From positions 102,501-166,500 of the forward strand of contig NZ_KI911783.1 of NCBI RefSeq assembly GCF_000515415.1: a DNA stretch of 64,000 bases, written 5' to 3'. This document shows, in pieces, positions 30,763-39,181 of the stretch. Numbering within the stretch: position 1 is the stretch's first letter; each line of letters opens with the position of its first letter. Origin of the DNA: Bradyrhizobium sp. WSM1417 (GTDB taxonomy: Bacteria; Pseudomonadota; Alphaproteobacteria; Rhizobiales; Xanthobacteraceae). The notes under the pieces are model-generated. The model had not been told where the DNA came from and did no database searches. It saw only the letters and a program-made list of their open reading frames with translations. Made by a program: the position numbers and the translations under genes.

Positions 30763-31731
30763 TCAATCGACATCATTCAGCGTCGCGAACAGCGTCTGGC
30801 GCGAGGCGACCGCGGTGATGGCGCCGATCAGCACGGCCTGCACCGCGAGCACGATGTAGCCGGACGGCCGCAGCGAGAAGGTGCCGAGCAGCGCGGCGAA
30901 CTGGTCGCCGACGGGGGTGCCGGAAAACCAGCCTGCAATCGACTCGGAGAAGCCGAACACCAGCATGGCGGCGCCGCCGCCGATCACGCCGCCCTCCAGC
31001 CCCAGCCTGAGGAAATGACGCAGGAAGCGGTTGGCGATGTAGCGGTCGCCGGCGCCGACGAAATGCAGCACCTCGACGATCGGACGGTTCGCCGCCATGG
31101 CGCCCCGGGTCGCGAACGACACCGAGATGATGGTGGCGACGATGACGAGCGCGAGGATGCCGAGGCCGGCGAGCACGGTGGCATTGGTCATCGAGCGCAT
31201 GCGCTCGATCCAGGCGCGGTGATCGTCGACGCTGGCGCTTGGCGCCACCTGGGTCACGCGGGCGCGCAGAGCGCCGAGATCGAGCGCCGTGCCGGGCTGC
31301 ACGCGCGCGATGATCATGCGCGGCACCGGCAGATCGTCCATCGACAGCCCGGTGCCGAGCCAGGGCTCGAGCAGCTTGCCGCTCTCGTCCTTAGTGAACG
31401 GCTTGACCTCGACGATGCCGGCTTGCGCGCGCATGGCCTCGGTCACCGCCGCGGTGTCGCGTTCGAGATCGCGGCCCGTCTGCGGGCGGACCTGGATGGT
31501 GATCTCGCTCGCGACATCCGACTGCCATTCGGCGGCGGAGGCGCTCACCAGCAGCACCGTGCCGGTCGTCATCGACGCCAGGAAGGTCATGATGGCGACG
31601 ACGGCGACCAGCGCGCGGCCGTGGATCGAGGCGCGCGGCACGATCGGCGACATGTTGCGCGCCCTGGCCGGAAGCGGCGGCCCTTCCTGTCCGAGATCGA
31701 CCAGCACGCCGCGTTCGTCGGGCCTACTCAT
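30763..31731 (-). CDS. ftsX: Cell division protein FtsX
   Basis: A 322-residue FtsX permease. A cytoplasmic tail is followed by TM1 (ALVAVVAIMTFLASMTTG), a periplasmic domain and three C-terminal transmembrane segments. With FtsE it forms an ABC-type complex at the septum that activates peptidoglycan hydrolases through periplasmic partners. It overlaps the 3' end of ftsE by eight bases, so the two are translationally coupled. Confidence 0.93.
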   Translation of the reverse strand: MSRPDERGVLVDLGQEGPPLPARARNMSPIVPRASIHGRALVAVVAIMTFLASMTTGTVLLVSASAAEWQSDVASEITIQVRPQTGRDLERDTAAVTEAMRAQAGIVEVKPFTKDESGKLLEPWLGTGLSMDDLPVPRMIIARVQPGTALDLGALRARVTQVAPSASVDDHRAWIERMRSMTNATVLAGLGILALVIVATIISVSFATRGAMAANRPIVEVLHFVGAGDRYIANRFLRHFLRLGLEGGVIGGGAAMLVFGFSESIAGWFSGTPVGDQFAALLGTFSLRPSGYIVLAVQAVLIGAITAVASRQTLFATLNDVD

Positions 31732-32383
31732 AGACGTGCAGCCGTCCCTGGTGCAGCACGAAGCGTCGCGCCTCGTACTGGTCCATCAGGGCGATATCGT
31801 GGGTGGCGATGATGACGGCGGTGCCTGACTTGTTGAGCTCGATGAACAGCCGCAGCAGGCGGCGGCCGAGCGTCGGATCGACGCTGCCGGTCGGCTCGTC
31901 GGCCAGCAGCAGCTGCGGCCGGGAGATCACGGCGCGCGCGATCGCCGCGCGCTGCTTCTCGCCGCCAGACAGGATCGGCGGCAGCGCGTCCATGCGTTCG
32001 CCGAGCCCTACCCATTTCAGGAGGTCGATGACCTCCTTGCGGTAGCTCGATTCGCTGCGGCCCATGACGCGGAACGGCAGCGCGACGTTCTCATAGGTGG
32101 TCATGTGGTCGAGCAGGCGGAAATCCTGGAGCACGATGCCGATGCGTTTGCGCAGGTCTGCGATCTCGTCCTTGCCGAGCTGCGAGATGTCGTGACCGAA
32201 CAAATTGACGAGCCCCCGCGTCGGGCGATGCGACAGGAACAGCAGGCGCAGCAACGAGGTCTTGCCGGCGCCGGACGGGCCGGTGAGAAACTGGAAGGAA
32301 TGCGCCGGGATCTGGAAGTTGAGGTCACGCAGGACCTCGGGCCCCAGGCCGTAACGCAATCCGACATTTTCGAACCGAACCAA
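31724..32383 (-). CDS. ftsE: Cell division ATP-binding protein FtsE
   Basis: A protein of about 219 residues, the ABC ATPase partner of FtsX. Walker A is GPSGAGKT, the signature LSGGEKQR and Walker B LLLADEPTG, followed by the H-loop ATHD. I chose TTG at 32383 (LVRFENVGL...), since GGAG lies six bases upstream and the length then matches the family; the frame is open to an ATG at 32434. It is the first gene of ftsE-ftsX-DUF218-plsC, divergent from the zinc-ribbon gene. Confidence 0.93.
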   Translation of the reverse strand: MVRFENVGLRYGLGPEVLRDLNFQIPAHSFQFLTGPSGAGKTSLLRLLFLSHRPTRGLVNLFGHDISQLGKDEIADLRKRIGIVLQDFRLLDHMTTYENVALPFRVMGRSESSYRKEVIDLLKWVGLGERMDALPPILSGGEKQRAAIARAVISRPQLLLADEPTGSVDPTLGRRLLRLFIELNKSGTAVIIATHDIALMDQYEARRFVLHQGRLHVYE

Positions 32384-32574
32384 GCTCAGCTCCGTTCGAG
32401 AGAGGCCGCGGGCCGCACGGCTGTGCTCCGCCACACGCGATCAGCGGGTTTTGCGGCCGTTATGGTTTCCGGTTCGTTAACGGTCGTCCTGTAGCATAAT
32501 TGGTAGCATCTTTCCGTCTCGGTTCTCCGCGACCGTGTCACCGTCAAGACTTGTCCATGCATCAAGGCTCGTCC

Positions 32575-33453
32575 ATGCATATCGTCTGCCCTCATTGTAC
32601 GACATCCTACGCCATCAAGCCCGCGAGCCTTGGGGCGAACGGCCGGACCGTGCGCTGTTCCCGTTGCAAGGAAACCTGGGTCGCCCATGCCGAGGATGCC
32701 ATCGAGGAGGCATCTGTCCCGGCCATGGCCGCGGCCAGCCGGGGCGACGACCAGTCCGATCTCGCCGAGCAGTGGAACTCCTATGCCCAGGACGACGGCG
32801 CCGCTGACGCACCTGTCGTTGACAGCCCCTCGATCGCCAGCGACTGGCCGGACCAGGAAGCCACCGACGCCGAAGACGAATGGTCGGCGGCCGCCCGGTC
32901 CGCCGAGGAGGAAGTCGTCGGCGAGCAGCATCAATCCTGGTTCCGCGGCCTGTTCGGCCGCCGCGGCGCCCGGGTGCGCCGTCCGGTCGCCACGGCGGCC
33001 CCGCGAAAATCTCATTTCGGCCTGCCAACTGCCTGCGCCGCCATGGGCGCGCTGGTGCTGGCGCTGGTGATCTGGCGCGGCGACATGGTGCGGCTGCTGC
33101 CGCAGACGGCAGCCTTCTACAGGATGGTCGGCCTCGAAGTGAACCTGCGCGCACTGGCCTTCAAGGACGTCAAGCTCTCCAGCGAGACCGTGGACGGTAA
33201 GCAGGTGCTGGTGATCGAGGGCGTGATCGTGGGCCAGGGCAAGAAGCCGCTCGACATTCCCCGGTTGCGCTTCGCGGTGCGCGACGCGCAAGGCGCGGAA
33301 ATCTACGCCTGGAACGCCGTTCTGGAACAGACCGTGCTACAGCCCGGCGAGCGCGCCTTTTTCCGCTCGCGCCTGGCCTCGCCGCCGCCGGAGGGCCGCA
33401 ATATCGACGTTCGCTTCTTCAACCGGCGCGACATCGCCGGCGGCAGCGTATAA
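32575..33453 (+). CDS. Zinc-ribbon (MJ0042-type) membrane protein with DUF3426 region
   Basis: A protein of about 292 residues. The N-terminal zinc ribbon is CPHCTTSYAIKP...RCSRCKETW (two Cys-x2-Cys pairs). An acidic low-complexity stretch follows (about 45-120), then one transmembrane segment (LPTACAAMGALVLALVIW, about 150-167) and a C-terminal DUF3426-like beta domain. Such proteins are common in Rhizobiales and their role is unknown. The ATG at 32575 gives the usual MHIVCPHC start. An upstream in-frame ATG (32557) lies in a short direct repeat, TGTCCATGCAT/CGTCCATGCAT. It is followed by cpdR. Confidence 0.87.
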   Translation: MHIVCPHCTTSYAIKPASLGANGRTVRCSRCKETWVAHAEDAIEEASVPAMAAASRGDDQSDLAEQWNSYAQDDGAADAPVVDSPSIASDWPDQEATDAEDEWSAAARSAEEEVVGEQHQSWFRGLFGRRGARVRRPVATAAPRKSHFGLPTACAAMGALVLALVIWRGDMVRLLPQTAAFYRMVGLEVNLRALAFKDVKLSSETVDGKQVLVIEGVIVGQGKKPLDIPRLRFAVRDAQGAEIYAWNAVLEQTVLQPGERAFFRSRLASPPPEGRNIDVRFFNRRDIAGGSV

Positions 33454-33512
33454 TCGATTTCGCAGGTCTCGCAGGCAAAGTTGGTCGCGAGATTGATCCC
33501 GAGGTTCGTCTC

Positions 33513-33887
33513 ATGTCCAAGGTCCTGATCGCCGACGACGAGGATTCGATGCGCCAGCTGGTGGCGCGCGCCATCGCCATGGACGGCCACGAGATCGTCA
33601 CCGCGCAAGACGGCGCCGAGGCGCTCGAGATCCTCACGCGCGCGGATGGCGGGTTCGACCTGTTGCTCACCGATATCCAAATGCCGGTGATGGACGGCAT
33701 CGCGCTGGCGCTTTCCGTCGCACGCGATTTCCCCGATTTGACCATTCTGCTGATGACCGGCTTTGCCGACCAGCGCGAGCGCGCCTCGAACCTCAATGCA
33801 CTGGTGCATGACGTCGTGACCAAGCCGTTCTCGGTCGCCGACATCCGCACCGCAGTGGCGGATGCGCTGGCGGCGAAGAAGGGATAG
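33513..33887 (+). CDS. cpdR: Response regulator CpdR
   Basis: A 124-residue single-domain receiver. The acidic pair is at residues 8-9, the phospho-acceptor is Asp54 in LLTDIQMP, and the conserved Thr and Lys are in LLMTGFADQRERA and VTKPFS. In alphaproteobacteria CpdR acts as a ClpXP adaptor controlled by the CckA-ChpT phosphorelay and drives proteolysis of cell-cycle proteins. The small size without an output domain and the DQRERASNLNALVHDVVTKP signature support CpdR. It lies 59 bases after the zinc-ribbon gene and may share its transcript. Confidence 0.93.
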   Translation: MSKVLIADDEDSMRQLVARAIAMDGHEIVTAQDGAEALEILTRADGGFDLLLTDIQMPVMDGIALALSVARDFPDLTILLMTGFADQRERASNLNALVHDVVTKPFSVADIRTAVADALAAKKG

Positions 33888-33912
33888 CGGCGTCGAGGCG
33901 CCACGTATTCCG

Positions 33913-34018
33913 CTGTCATGCCCCGGCTTGACCGGGGCGTCCAGTACGCCGCGGCCTCTCGATTGAATCACAACCGTCTCGGAGTACTGGATCGCCCGGT
34001 CAAGCCGGGCGATGACAG
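33913..34018. repeat. Intergenic inverted-repeat element, family C
   Basis: The outer arms CTGTCATGCCCCGGCTTGAC... and ...AAGCCGGGCGATGACAG, with inner CCAGTAC/GTACTGG, form a long palindrome of about 106 bases with a central unpaired part. It lies between the convergent cpdR and DUF4175-type genes. Confidence 0.8.
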
Positions 34019-34023
34019 AGAAC

Positions 34024-35184
34024 TCAAAAATCCTTCAGCAGCCGCTCGATGTAGTCGAGCTCAATCTGCGGGCGCGAGCTGTCCCCCAAGCGGCGACGGA
34101 GCTCCTCGAGGATGCGGCGGACGCGCTGGGCGTCGATCTCGCCGGGGATCTTGACCGTGTAGTCGTCGCTCAGATCGCGGCCGTGAAGGGGGCGACCGAG
34201 CGGATCGGTCTGATTGCCGCCGCTCTGCTGACGGCCGGGCCGGTTGCCGGGACCATCGCCCTGCCCGTCGCCATCGCCCTGCTGCATCGCCTCGGCCATC
34301 TTCTGCGCGCCCTTGCGCAAGGCCTCAAGCGCTTTCCCTTGCGCGTCCACGGCACCGTCCGAATTGCCTTCGCCGAGCTGCGAGCCGGCATCGCCCATGG
34401 CCCCGTCGGCGGCGTCGAGACTGCCGTCGTCATCGCCCTGGTCGCCGTCCTGATCGCCATCCTGGCCCGGCTGTCCCTGCTCGCCCTGCTGACCCTTTTG
34501 CCCTTTTTGGCCCTGGCTCTTCTGGCCCTTTTGCCCCTTCTGCGTGAGGCCGCGCTTGGCGAGTTCGTCCTGCAGCTTCTTTAGACGATCCCGCAGCGAC
34601 TGCTGATCCTGCTGGAGGTCCGACATCGACTGGTCGCCCTGCTGCTTGCCGCGCGAGCGCTCACGCCGGGAATCCTGGCCCTGCTTGAAAGTCTTGTCGC
34701 GCAATTGCTGCTGCTTGCGGATCATGTCGCTGAGCTCGTTGAGCGCCTGCTCCATGTCGCTGTCGCCGGATTGCCCGGGCTGCGCCATCTGGAGATTTTC
34801 CATGATCTGCGCGAGCTGCTCGAGCATGCGCTGGGCCGCTTCTTTATTGCCTTCGCGCGCCGCCTTCTCGATTTGCTTCAGCAATTCGTCCAGGTCGCGC
34901 TGCGTGATGACGGAACGGTCGCGATTGGAGGATTGGCTCTTTTCCGTCGCGCGTTTGTAGTCCTCGAGCTTCTGAATCGCATCGGATTGATTGTTCAGGC
35001 TCTTGCCGGATTCCTTCTGCCTGAGACTGTCGCCGGAATCCTGCATCGCCTTTTCAGCGCCATCGAGCAGGGCATCGACATCCTGATCCTGCTGGGCAGC
35101 CGCGGGCGAGACGCCTCCCAACAGGAAGGCGAGGCAGGCGATCGAGATCGCCTTCAAGACTGGCACGCGTGCTAGCTTCCGCAT
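34024..35184 (-). CDS. Exported Gln/Gly/Asp-rich coiled-coil protein, C-terminal half of a TIGR02302-type protein
   Basis: A 386-residue protein with its own Sec signal peptide (MRKLARVPVLKAISIACLAF, cut after PAAA). Charged coiled-coil helices follow (about 75-205), then a low-complexity tract of GQKGQ and DGDQDGD repeats (about 210-310). The C-terminus is conserved and basic (YTVKIPGEIDAQRVRRILEE). In other Rhizobiales, as I recall, this sequence is the C-terminal third of the long membrane protein TIGR02302 (DUF4175). Here it begins 13 bases inside the end of the upstream gene in another frame and carries its own export signal. It is probably a true separate gene, although a split or frameshifted gene must be considered. 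Confidence 0.75.
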   Translation of the reverse strand: MRKLARVPVLKAISIACLAFLLGGVSPAAAQQDQDVDALLDGAEKAMQDSGDSLRQKESGKSLNNQSDAIQKLEDYKRATEKSQSSNRDRSVITQRDLDELLKQIEKAAREGNKEAAQRMLEQLAQIMENLQMAQPGQSGDSDMEQALNELSDMIRKQQQLRDKTFKQGQDSRRERSRGKQQGDQSMSDLQQDQQSLRDRLKKLQDELAKRGLTQKGQKGQKSQGQKGQKGQQGEQGQPGQDGDQDGDQGDDDGSLDAADGAMGDAGSQLGEGNSDGAVDAQGKALEALRKGAQKMAEAMQQGDGDGQGDGPGNRPGRQQSGGNQTDPLGRPLHGRDLSDDYTVKIPGEIDAQRVRRILEELRRRLGDSSRPQIELDYIERLLKDF

Positions 35185-37118
35185 TTACGGTCTCGCGTCG
35201 ACTGGTTGGCCCCGTCGTTGCCCGGCTTCGCCCGGTTGTTCGCCGACTTGCGATAGGCCTGAAGCTGCTCGCGCAATGCGTCCTGCTGCTTCGCCAGCTC
35301 TTCGAGCTGCTCGGGCGTGGCGTTCTGGGTCTTTTGTTTCAGCTCGACGGACTTGTCGAGGATGAGCTGAACCTCTGCCGGGAAAGGCTGCCGGGGTCCA
35401 AGCGGATTCTGCTCGGCGCGCCGGGCGAGATCGCGCACCTTGCCGGCCATCGCCTCGCGAAGCTTTTGCGTCAGCGCCTTGATCTCGTCCTCGCTGGCGC
35501 CGCGTTCCAGCGCCCGCTTGAGCGCGTCCTGCGCCGAACGCAGCGCGGCGTTGACGCTGCCGGCGACACCGTCGTCCTCGATGGTGACCGCGAACGCCCA
35601 CATGCTTTTCACCACATCGCGCATCGCGTCGTCGGTGCGGGCGGCTTCCAGCTGCAGCGCCAGGCTGCGCAGGCCGAGATAGCAGCCCGCATCCGGTGTG
35701 AACAATTCGGGTGCGATCATCAGCGCGTCGAGCGCGGCGTAGACATCCGAGTTCTTGTTGGCGTCGAGCGCGAGGATGCGGCGCTGCTCGACCAGCGCGC
35801 GCGCGAGCGAGTTGGTGAACAGCCGCTCGGGCAGGCGCATGTTGAAGGGCTCGCTCCTGGCCTCGTTGCCCGCCTCGTCCTTGGCGGTGAGGGTCAGCGT
35901 GACGTCGGCGCCGGCATAGGGATCCTCGCTGAGGTCCTTCACCGTCTGGCCGACGCCGTTGCGGGTGCGCGCATTCGGCAGCACGAGCGGGAATTGCGGC
36001 GGCTGGAATAGCGGCCGCGCGGCGGACTTGGTATCGGCCTCCTTGCTGCCATCCTTGATGCCATCCTTGGCATCGGCAGGACGCAGGCCGATTTGCGCGT
36101 CGGCGCCGGTGACGCCGTAATCGTCCTCGACCTTGTAAGTGAGCTGGAGTCCGCCACGGGCCTGGCGCTCGGGATCCTTGGCCAGCGCGATCGTCGGCGC
36201 GCGGTCCGGCGTTGCCGCAAACGCCCATTGCGGCTGGCCGGAGGGTGCGCGGACATGCGCGGTGCCGTCGCCGCTGATGGCAAAATGCTTCTCGTTGGTG
36301 CCCTTGGGTGCGGCTTCGGTGGGCGCGACTTCCTTGAGGCCGCCGGAGACGACAACATCTAGGCTGCCGCCGGAGGAACGAACGATCAGGGTCGAGCCTG
36401 CGGGAACGGCAAGCGGCCCGCTGGCCGGCAGCGCCGCGGCCTCCTTGTTCGCGGCCGACAGGATGATTGGCGGCTTGCCGGTGTAAAGCGGTGGCGTGAC
36501 CCAGGCATCGACACGAACATTCGTCGGCGCCAGCACGCCGTTCCAGTGGAAGGCAGCCCCGAGCCGCATCGCACGCTCGTCGCCCGCGGCGAAGAAGGTC
36601 GCAACCAGCATCACCATGACCAGCGCGCGTAGCGCCCAGGGGTCATGCAGAGCGAGCCGGGGCTTCGGCAGACCGGCCCGGATGCGCTTGATCGAAGCCA
36701 GCGTGCGCTCGCGCTGCGCCCGCCACAAGGCCTGCGCAACCGGGTCCTGCGAGCTCAGCGTGTCCGTCAGCGTGGTGGCCGGCCGGTGACGGATGCCGGA
36801 GCCGCGGTCGAGCCGGGCCAGCGCCTCCTCGCGGCTCGGCCAGCGGAAGCGACTCAACGGGAACAGGACGGCAATCGCAACGCCGGCGAAAACGACAAGA
36901 CCGATGGCGCGGGCAATGGACGGCAGCGCCAGCCAGAGGCCGGCCCAGGACACCACCAGGAACAGACCGACGACGGTAAGAAGCCGCGCCAAATTTGGCC
37001 AGGCACGCTCCCACGCGATGGCATAAGTGGCCCGTTGCAGGGCTTGCGCCAGCTTCAGCCGCGACAGAGCGTCGCCATCGCGGATCGGGTCTGACGGGTC
37101 GGGGGTGACGCCGTTCAA
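35172..37118 (-). CDS. DUF4175/TIGR02302-type membrane protein, N-terminal part
   Basis: A 648-residue protein. It has two transmembrane segments near the N-terminus (about 45-90), a third near 185, then large beta-rich periplasmic domains (about 200-420) and a helical C-terminal region (Q/E/A-rich, about 540-630). The family is widespread in alphaproteobacteria and uncharacterised. The start TTG at 37118 is supported by GGAGAG six bases upstream. It is shorter than the usual family length because the C-terminal third is encoded by the overlapping downstream gene (34024-35184). Confidence 0.78.
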   Translation of the reverse strand: MNGVTPDPSDPIRDGDALSRLKLAQALQRATYAIAWERAWPNLARLLTVVGLFLVVSWAGLWLALPSIARAIGLVVFAGVAIAVLFPLSRFRWPSREEALARLDRGSGIRHRPATTLTDTLSSQDPVAQALWRAQRERTLASIKRIRAGLPKPRLALHDPWALRALVMVMLVATFFAAGDERAMRLGAAFHWNGVLAPTNVRVDAWVTPPLYTGKPPIILSAANKEAAALPASGPLAVPAGSTLIVRSSGGSLDVVVSGGLKEVAPTEAAPKGTNEKHFAISGDGTAHVRAPSGQPQWAFAATPDRAPTIALAKDPERQARGGLQLTYKVEDDYGVTGADAQIGLRPADAKDGIKDGSKEADTKSAARPLFQPPQFPLVLPNARTRNGVGQTVKDLSEDPYAGADVTLTLTAKDEAGNEARSEPFNMRLPERLFTNSLARALVEQRRILALDANKNSDVYAALDALMIAPELFTPDAGCYLGLRSLALQLEAARTDDAMRDVVKSMWAFAVTIEDDGVAGSVNAALRSAQDALKRALERGASEDEIKALTQKLREAMAGKVRDLARRAEQNPLGPRQPFPAEVQLILDKSVELKQKTQNATPEQLEELAKQQDALREQLQAYRKSANNRAKPGNDGANQSTRDRKCGS

Positions 37119-37284
37119 TCAACTCTCCAGGTTGCCCGGTAGAGAAGCGTACCACAACGGCAGCACTGAGGCATCCGTTCCTGTACGGGAGACACCCCTT
37201 TTCCCGCATAACACGAGGACGTGACTGGCCCGCCGCAACCCCGTAATTTCCGCGCCGCCATCCAAGGAAAAAGAAGGAAACGCC

Positions 37285-37668
37285 ATGGACAAGAAGATGC
37301 ACGACAAGGGCCTGGAAGTCCGCAAAGCGGTGCTCGGCGAGGCCTATGTCAACAACGCTCTGAAGAGCGTCGACGATTTCAACCGTCCGTTCCAGGAGAT
37401 GCTCAACGAATATTGCTGGGGCACGGTGTGGGGCCGCGAGGAGCTGCCGCGCAAGACCCGCAGCATGCTCAACATCGCGATGATCGCGATCCTCAATCGT
37501 CAGCACGAATTCCGCGCGCATCTGAAGGGCGCACTCACCAACGGCGTCAGCCGCGACGAGATCCGCGAGATCCTGATGCAGGTCGCAATCTATGGTGGCA
37601 TGCCGGCCGCGGTCGACAGTTTTCGGATCGCACGCGAGGTGTTCGCGGAGATCGACGGCAAGGCGTGA
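37285..37668 (+). CDS. Carboxymuconolactone decarboxylase-family protein
   Basis: A 127-residue all-helical protein with the family core TRSMLNIAMIAILNRQHEFRAHLKGAL and IREILMQVAIYGGMPAAVDSFRIA. It resembles PcaC (4-carboxymuconolactone decarboxylase, beta-ketoadipate pathway). No other pca genes are nearby, and an AhpD-like Cys-x2-Cys is absent. GAAGGAAA precedes the ATG. It is followed by an inverted-repeat element, then an NAD-dependent dehydrogenase gene. Substrate uncertain. Confidence 0.88.
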   Translation: MDKKMHDKGLEVRKAVLGEAYVNNALKSVDDFNRPFQEMLNEYCWGTVWGREELPRKTRSMLNIAMIAILNRQHEFRAHLKGALTNGVSRDEIREILMQVAIYGGMPAAVDSFRIAREVFAEIDGKA

Positions 37669-37691
37669 GACGACAACGCTCTCTCCCACGT

Positions 37692-37828
37692 CGTCCCGGC
37701 GAAGGCCGGGACCCATAACCACAGGCAGCCCTTTGGCGATGACTATGCGTTACCTGACCTTGGTCGGTACGTGCGCTATCCGCCAAACAGAGATCACGCG
37801 GTATGGGTCCCGGCCTTCGCCGGGAGGA
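37692..37828. repeat. Intergenic inverted-repeat element, family D
   Basis: The arms CGTCCCGGCGAAGGCCGGGA... and ...TCCCGGCCTTCGCCGGGA are exact complements over more than 20 bp, separated by about 85 bases. It lies between two genes that read in the same direction. Confidence 0.8.
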
Positions 37829-37882
37829 CACCGAATGTAGGGGCGCACCGCTCGCCAACAACGAAGAACACAAGGAAACACC

Positions 37883-38779
37883 ATGGACATCGGATTCATC
37901 GGCCTCGGAAATATGGGTTTCCCGATGGCGCGGCGGCTGATCGAGGCCGGCAACCGGCTCGTCGTGTTCGACACGCGCCAGGAGGTCGTCGACAAGCTGG
38001 TGGCGCGCGGCGCCAATGCGGCGACGTCGCCAAAGGACGTCGCCGACCAGGTCGAGACGGTCATGGCGAGCTTGCCTTCGCTGCAGGCTTCGCTCGCGGT
38101 TGCGACGGGGCCGAATGGCGTGATCAAGGGGAGCCGCGTCAAACGCTTCATCGACCTCTCCACGGTCGGCTCCGCGATGGCGGTGAAGATTCACGGCCTG
38201 CTCGCCAAGCATGACATCGTGCAGATAGACTGCCCCGTCTCCGGCGGCGTCGGCGGCGCGGAGAAGGGCACGCTGGCGGTGATGGTCTCGGGGCCAAAGA
38301 CCGAGTTCGAGCTGCTCAAGCCCGCGCTCGACATCATCGGAAAAGTGTTCTTCATCGGCGAGAAGCCCGGCGCGGCGCAGACCATGAAGCTCGCAAACAA
38401 CTTCTTGTCGGCCACCGCGATCGTGGCGACCTCGGAAGCGGTGGTGATGGGCGTCAAAGCCGGGCTCGATCCCGCCGTGATGATCGACGTCATCAATGCC
38501 GGCTCCGGCATGAACACCGCGAGCCGCGACAAGTTTCCGCGCTCGGTGCTGCCGCGCAGCTTCGACTTCGGCTTCGCCACCGGACTGATGGTGAAGGACG
38601 TGCGGCTGGCGCTGGAGGAGATGAAGCAGCTCGGCCTGTCGATGGAGGTCGCGGATGCGGTCGGGCGGTTGTGGGAGACGGTCATCAGCGCGGAAGGCGC
38701 CGAGTCCGATTTCACCGCGGCGATCAAGCCGATCGAGAAGAAGGCGGGTGTTGTGGTTGGCGGCCGGCCACCCAGCTAG
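37883..38779 (+). CDS. 3-hydroxyisobutyrate dehydrogenase-family oxidoreductase
   Basis: A 298-residue beta-hydroxyacid dehydrogenase. The NAD(P)-binding motif is IGFIGLGNMGFPMARRLI at the N-terminus, with DCPVSGGVGGAEKGTL (substrate binding) and the catalytic Lys in KLANNFLSATAIVA. The group includes 3-hydroxyisobutyrate, tartronate semialdehyde and glyoxylate reductases; the substrate is not clear. It stands on the plus strand after a repeat element and is convergent with the small Cys-rich gene, with a hairpin between the stops. Confidence 0.9.
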   Translation: MDIGFIGLGNMGFPMARRLIEAGNRLVVFDTRQEVVDKLVARGANAATSPKDVADQVETVMASLPSLQASLAVATGPNGVIKGSRVKRFIDLSTVGSAMAVKIHGLLAKHDIVQIDCPVSGGVGGAEKGTLAVMVSGPKTEFELLKPALDIIGKVFFIGEKPGAAQTMKLANNFLSATAIVATSEAVVMGVKAGLDPAVMIDVINAGSGMNTASRDKFPRSVLPRSFDFGFATGLMVKDVRLALEEMKQLGLSMEVADAVGRLWETVISAEGAESDFTAAIKPIEKKAGVVVGGRPPS

Positions 38780-38793
38780 CGCCAACACGAGAA

Positions 38794-38818
38794 CGCAGCG
38801 CCGATGACCGGCGCTGCG
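38794..38818. terminator. Hairpin between convergent genes
   Basis: CGCAGCGCCG and CGGCGCTGCG pair over 10 bp around the loop ATGAC. It lies 15 bases after the dehydrogenase stop and 23 bases after the stop of the minus-strand gene at 38841. It has no T tract, so it may be a bidirectional terminator of Rho-aided type. Confidence 0.5.
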
Positions 38819-38840
38819 CTGTCCTCCTTGGATCGATCTG

Positions 38841-39116
38841 CTACGAGCGGCGTCTGCCAAGTTCCAGAAGGTCGATCGGCTGTTCCAGTTGAAGGGAGGC
38901 CGAGCCCCCGCTGCATTTGATATACTTCTCGTCGCACCTGCGCATGCACCGTCTCTCGCTCGAGCATTTCGCAGAGGTATTGTTGCAGCTGACCCACGTA
39001 ATGTCGCACCGTGTGACCCGGGCCGACGCGACGCCGGAAAGTCCGAGCAGGAAGGCCACGCTGCAAGCTACGAAAAGCATGCGAAGCAGGCCGGCGCCGG
39101 CGAGTGAATCGTTCAT
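38841..39116 (-). CDS. Small exported cysteine-rich protein
   Basis: A 91-residue protein. A signal peptide (about 30 residues, ending GVASA) is followed by a mature part of about 60 residues. The mature part has six cysteines in TRCDITWVSC, AKCSSERRCMRRC and KYIKC. CAGGAGAT precedes the ATG at 39116. I recognise no family. The even cysteine number and basic charge suggest a disulphide-bonded extracytoplasmic peptide. It is monocistronic, 65 bases downstream of the DUF1330 gene on the same strand. Confidence 0.65.
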   Translation of the reverse strand: MNDSLAGAGLLRMLFVACSVAFLLGLSGVASARVTRCDITWVSCNNTSAKCSSERRCMRRCDEKYIKCSGGSASLQLEQPIDLLELGRRRS

Positions 39117-39181
39117 TCCAATCTCCTGTGTTGGCCGGGCAGGTCTGCGCCTGCGCGCCGAGTTTTTGACGAAGACGCAGT

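Noticed and set aside
32488..32530. tRNA-like sequence (TAGCATAATTGGTAGCA) upstream of the zinc-ribbon gene
   Set aside because: Only the D-arm part resembles a tRNA; no anticodon arm or T arm at the right distance, no acceptor stem.
34012..34584. Leu/Ala-rich frame opposite the Gln/Gly-rich DUF4175-type gene
   Set aside because: It mirrors the low-complexity codons of the real gene on the other strand and has no independent support.
35165..35190. Simple frameshift error joining the two DUF4175-type genes
   Set aside because: The downstream frame begins with a proper Sec signal peptide, which a frameshift would not create; kept as an open alternative only.
37692..37828. CRISPR-like repeat arrangement
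   Set aside because: The repeats are inverted, not direct, and have no regular spacers or cas genes.
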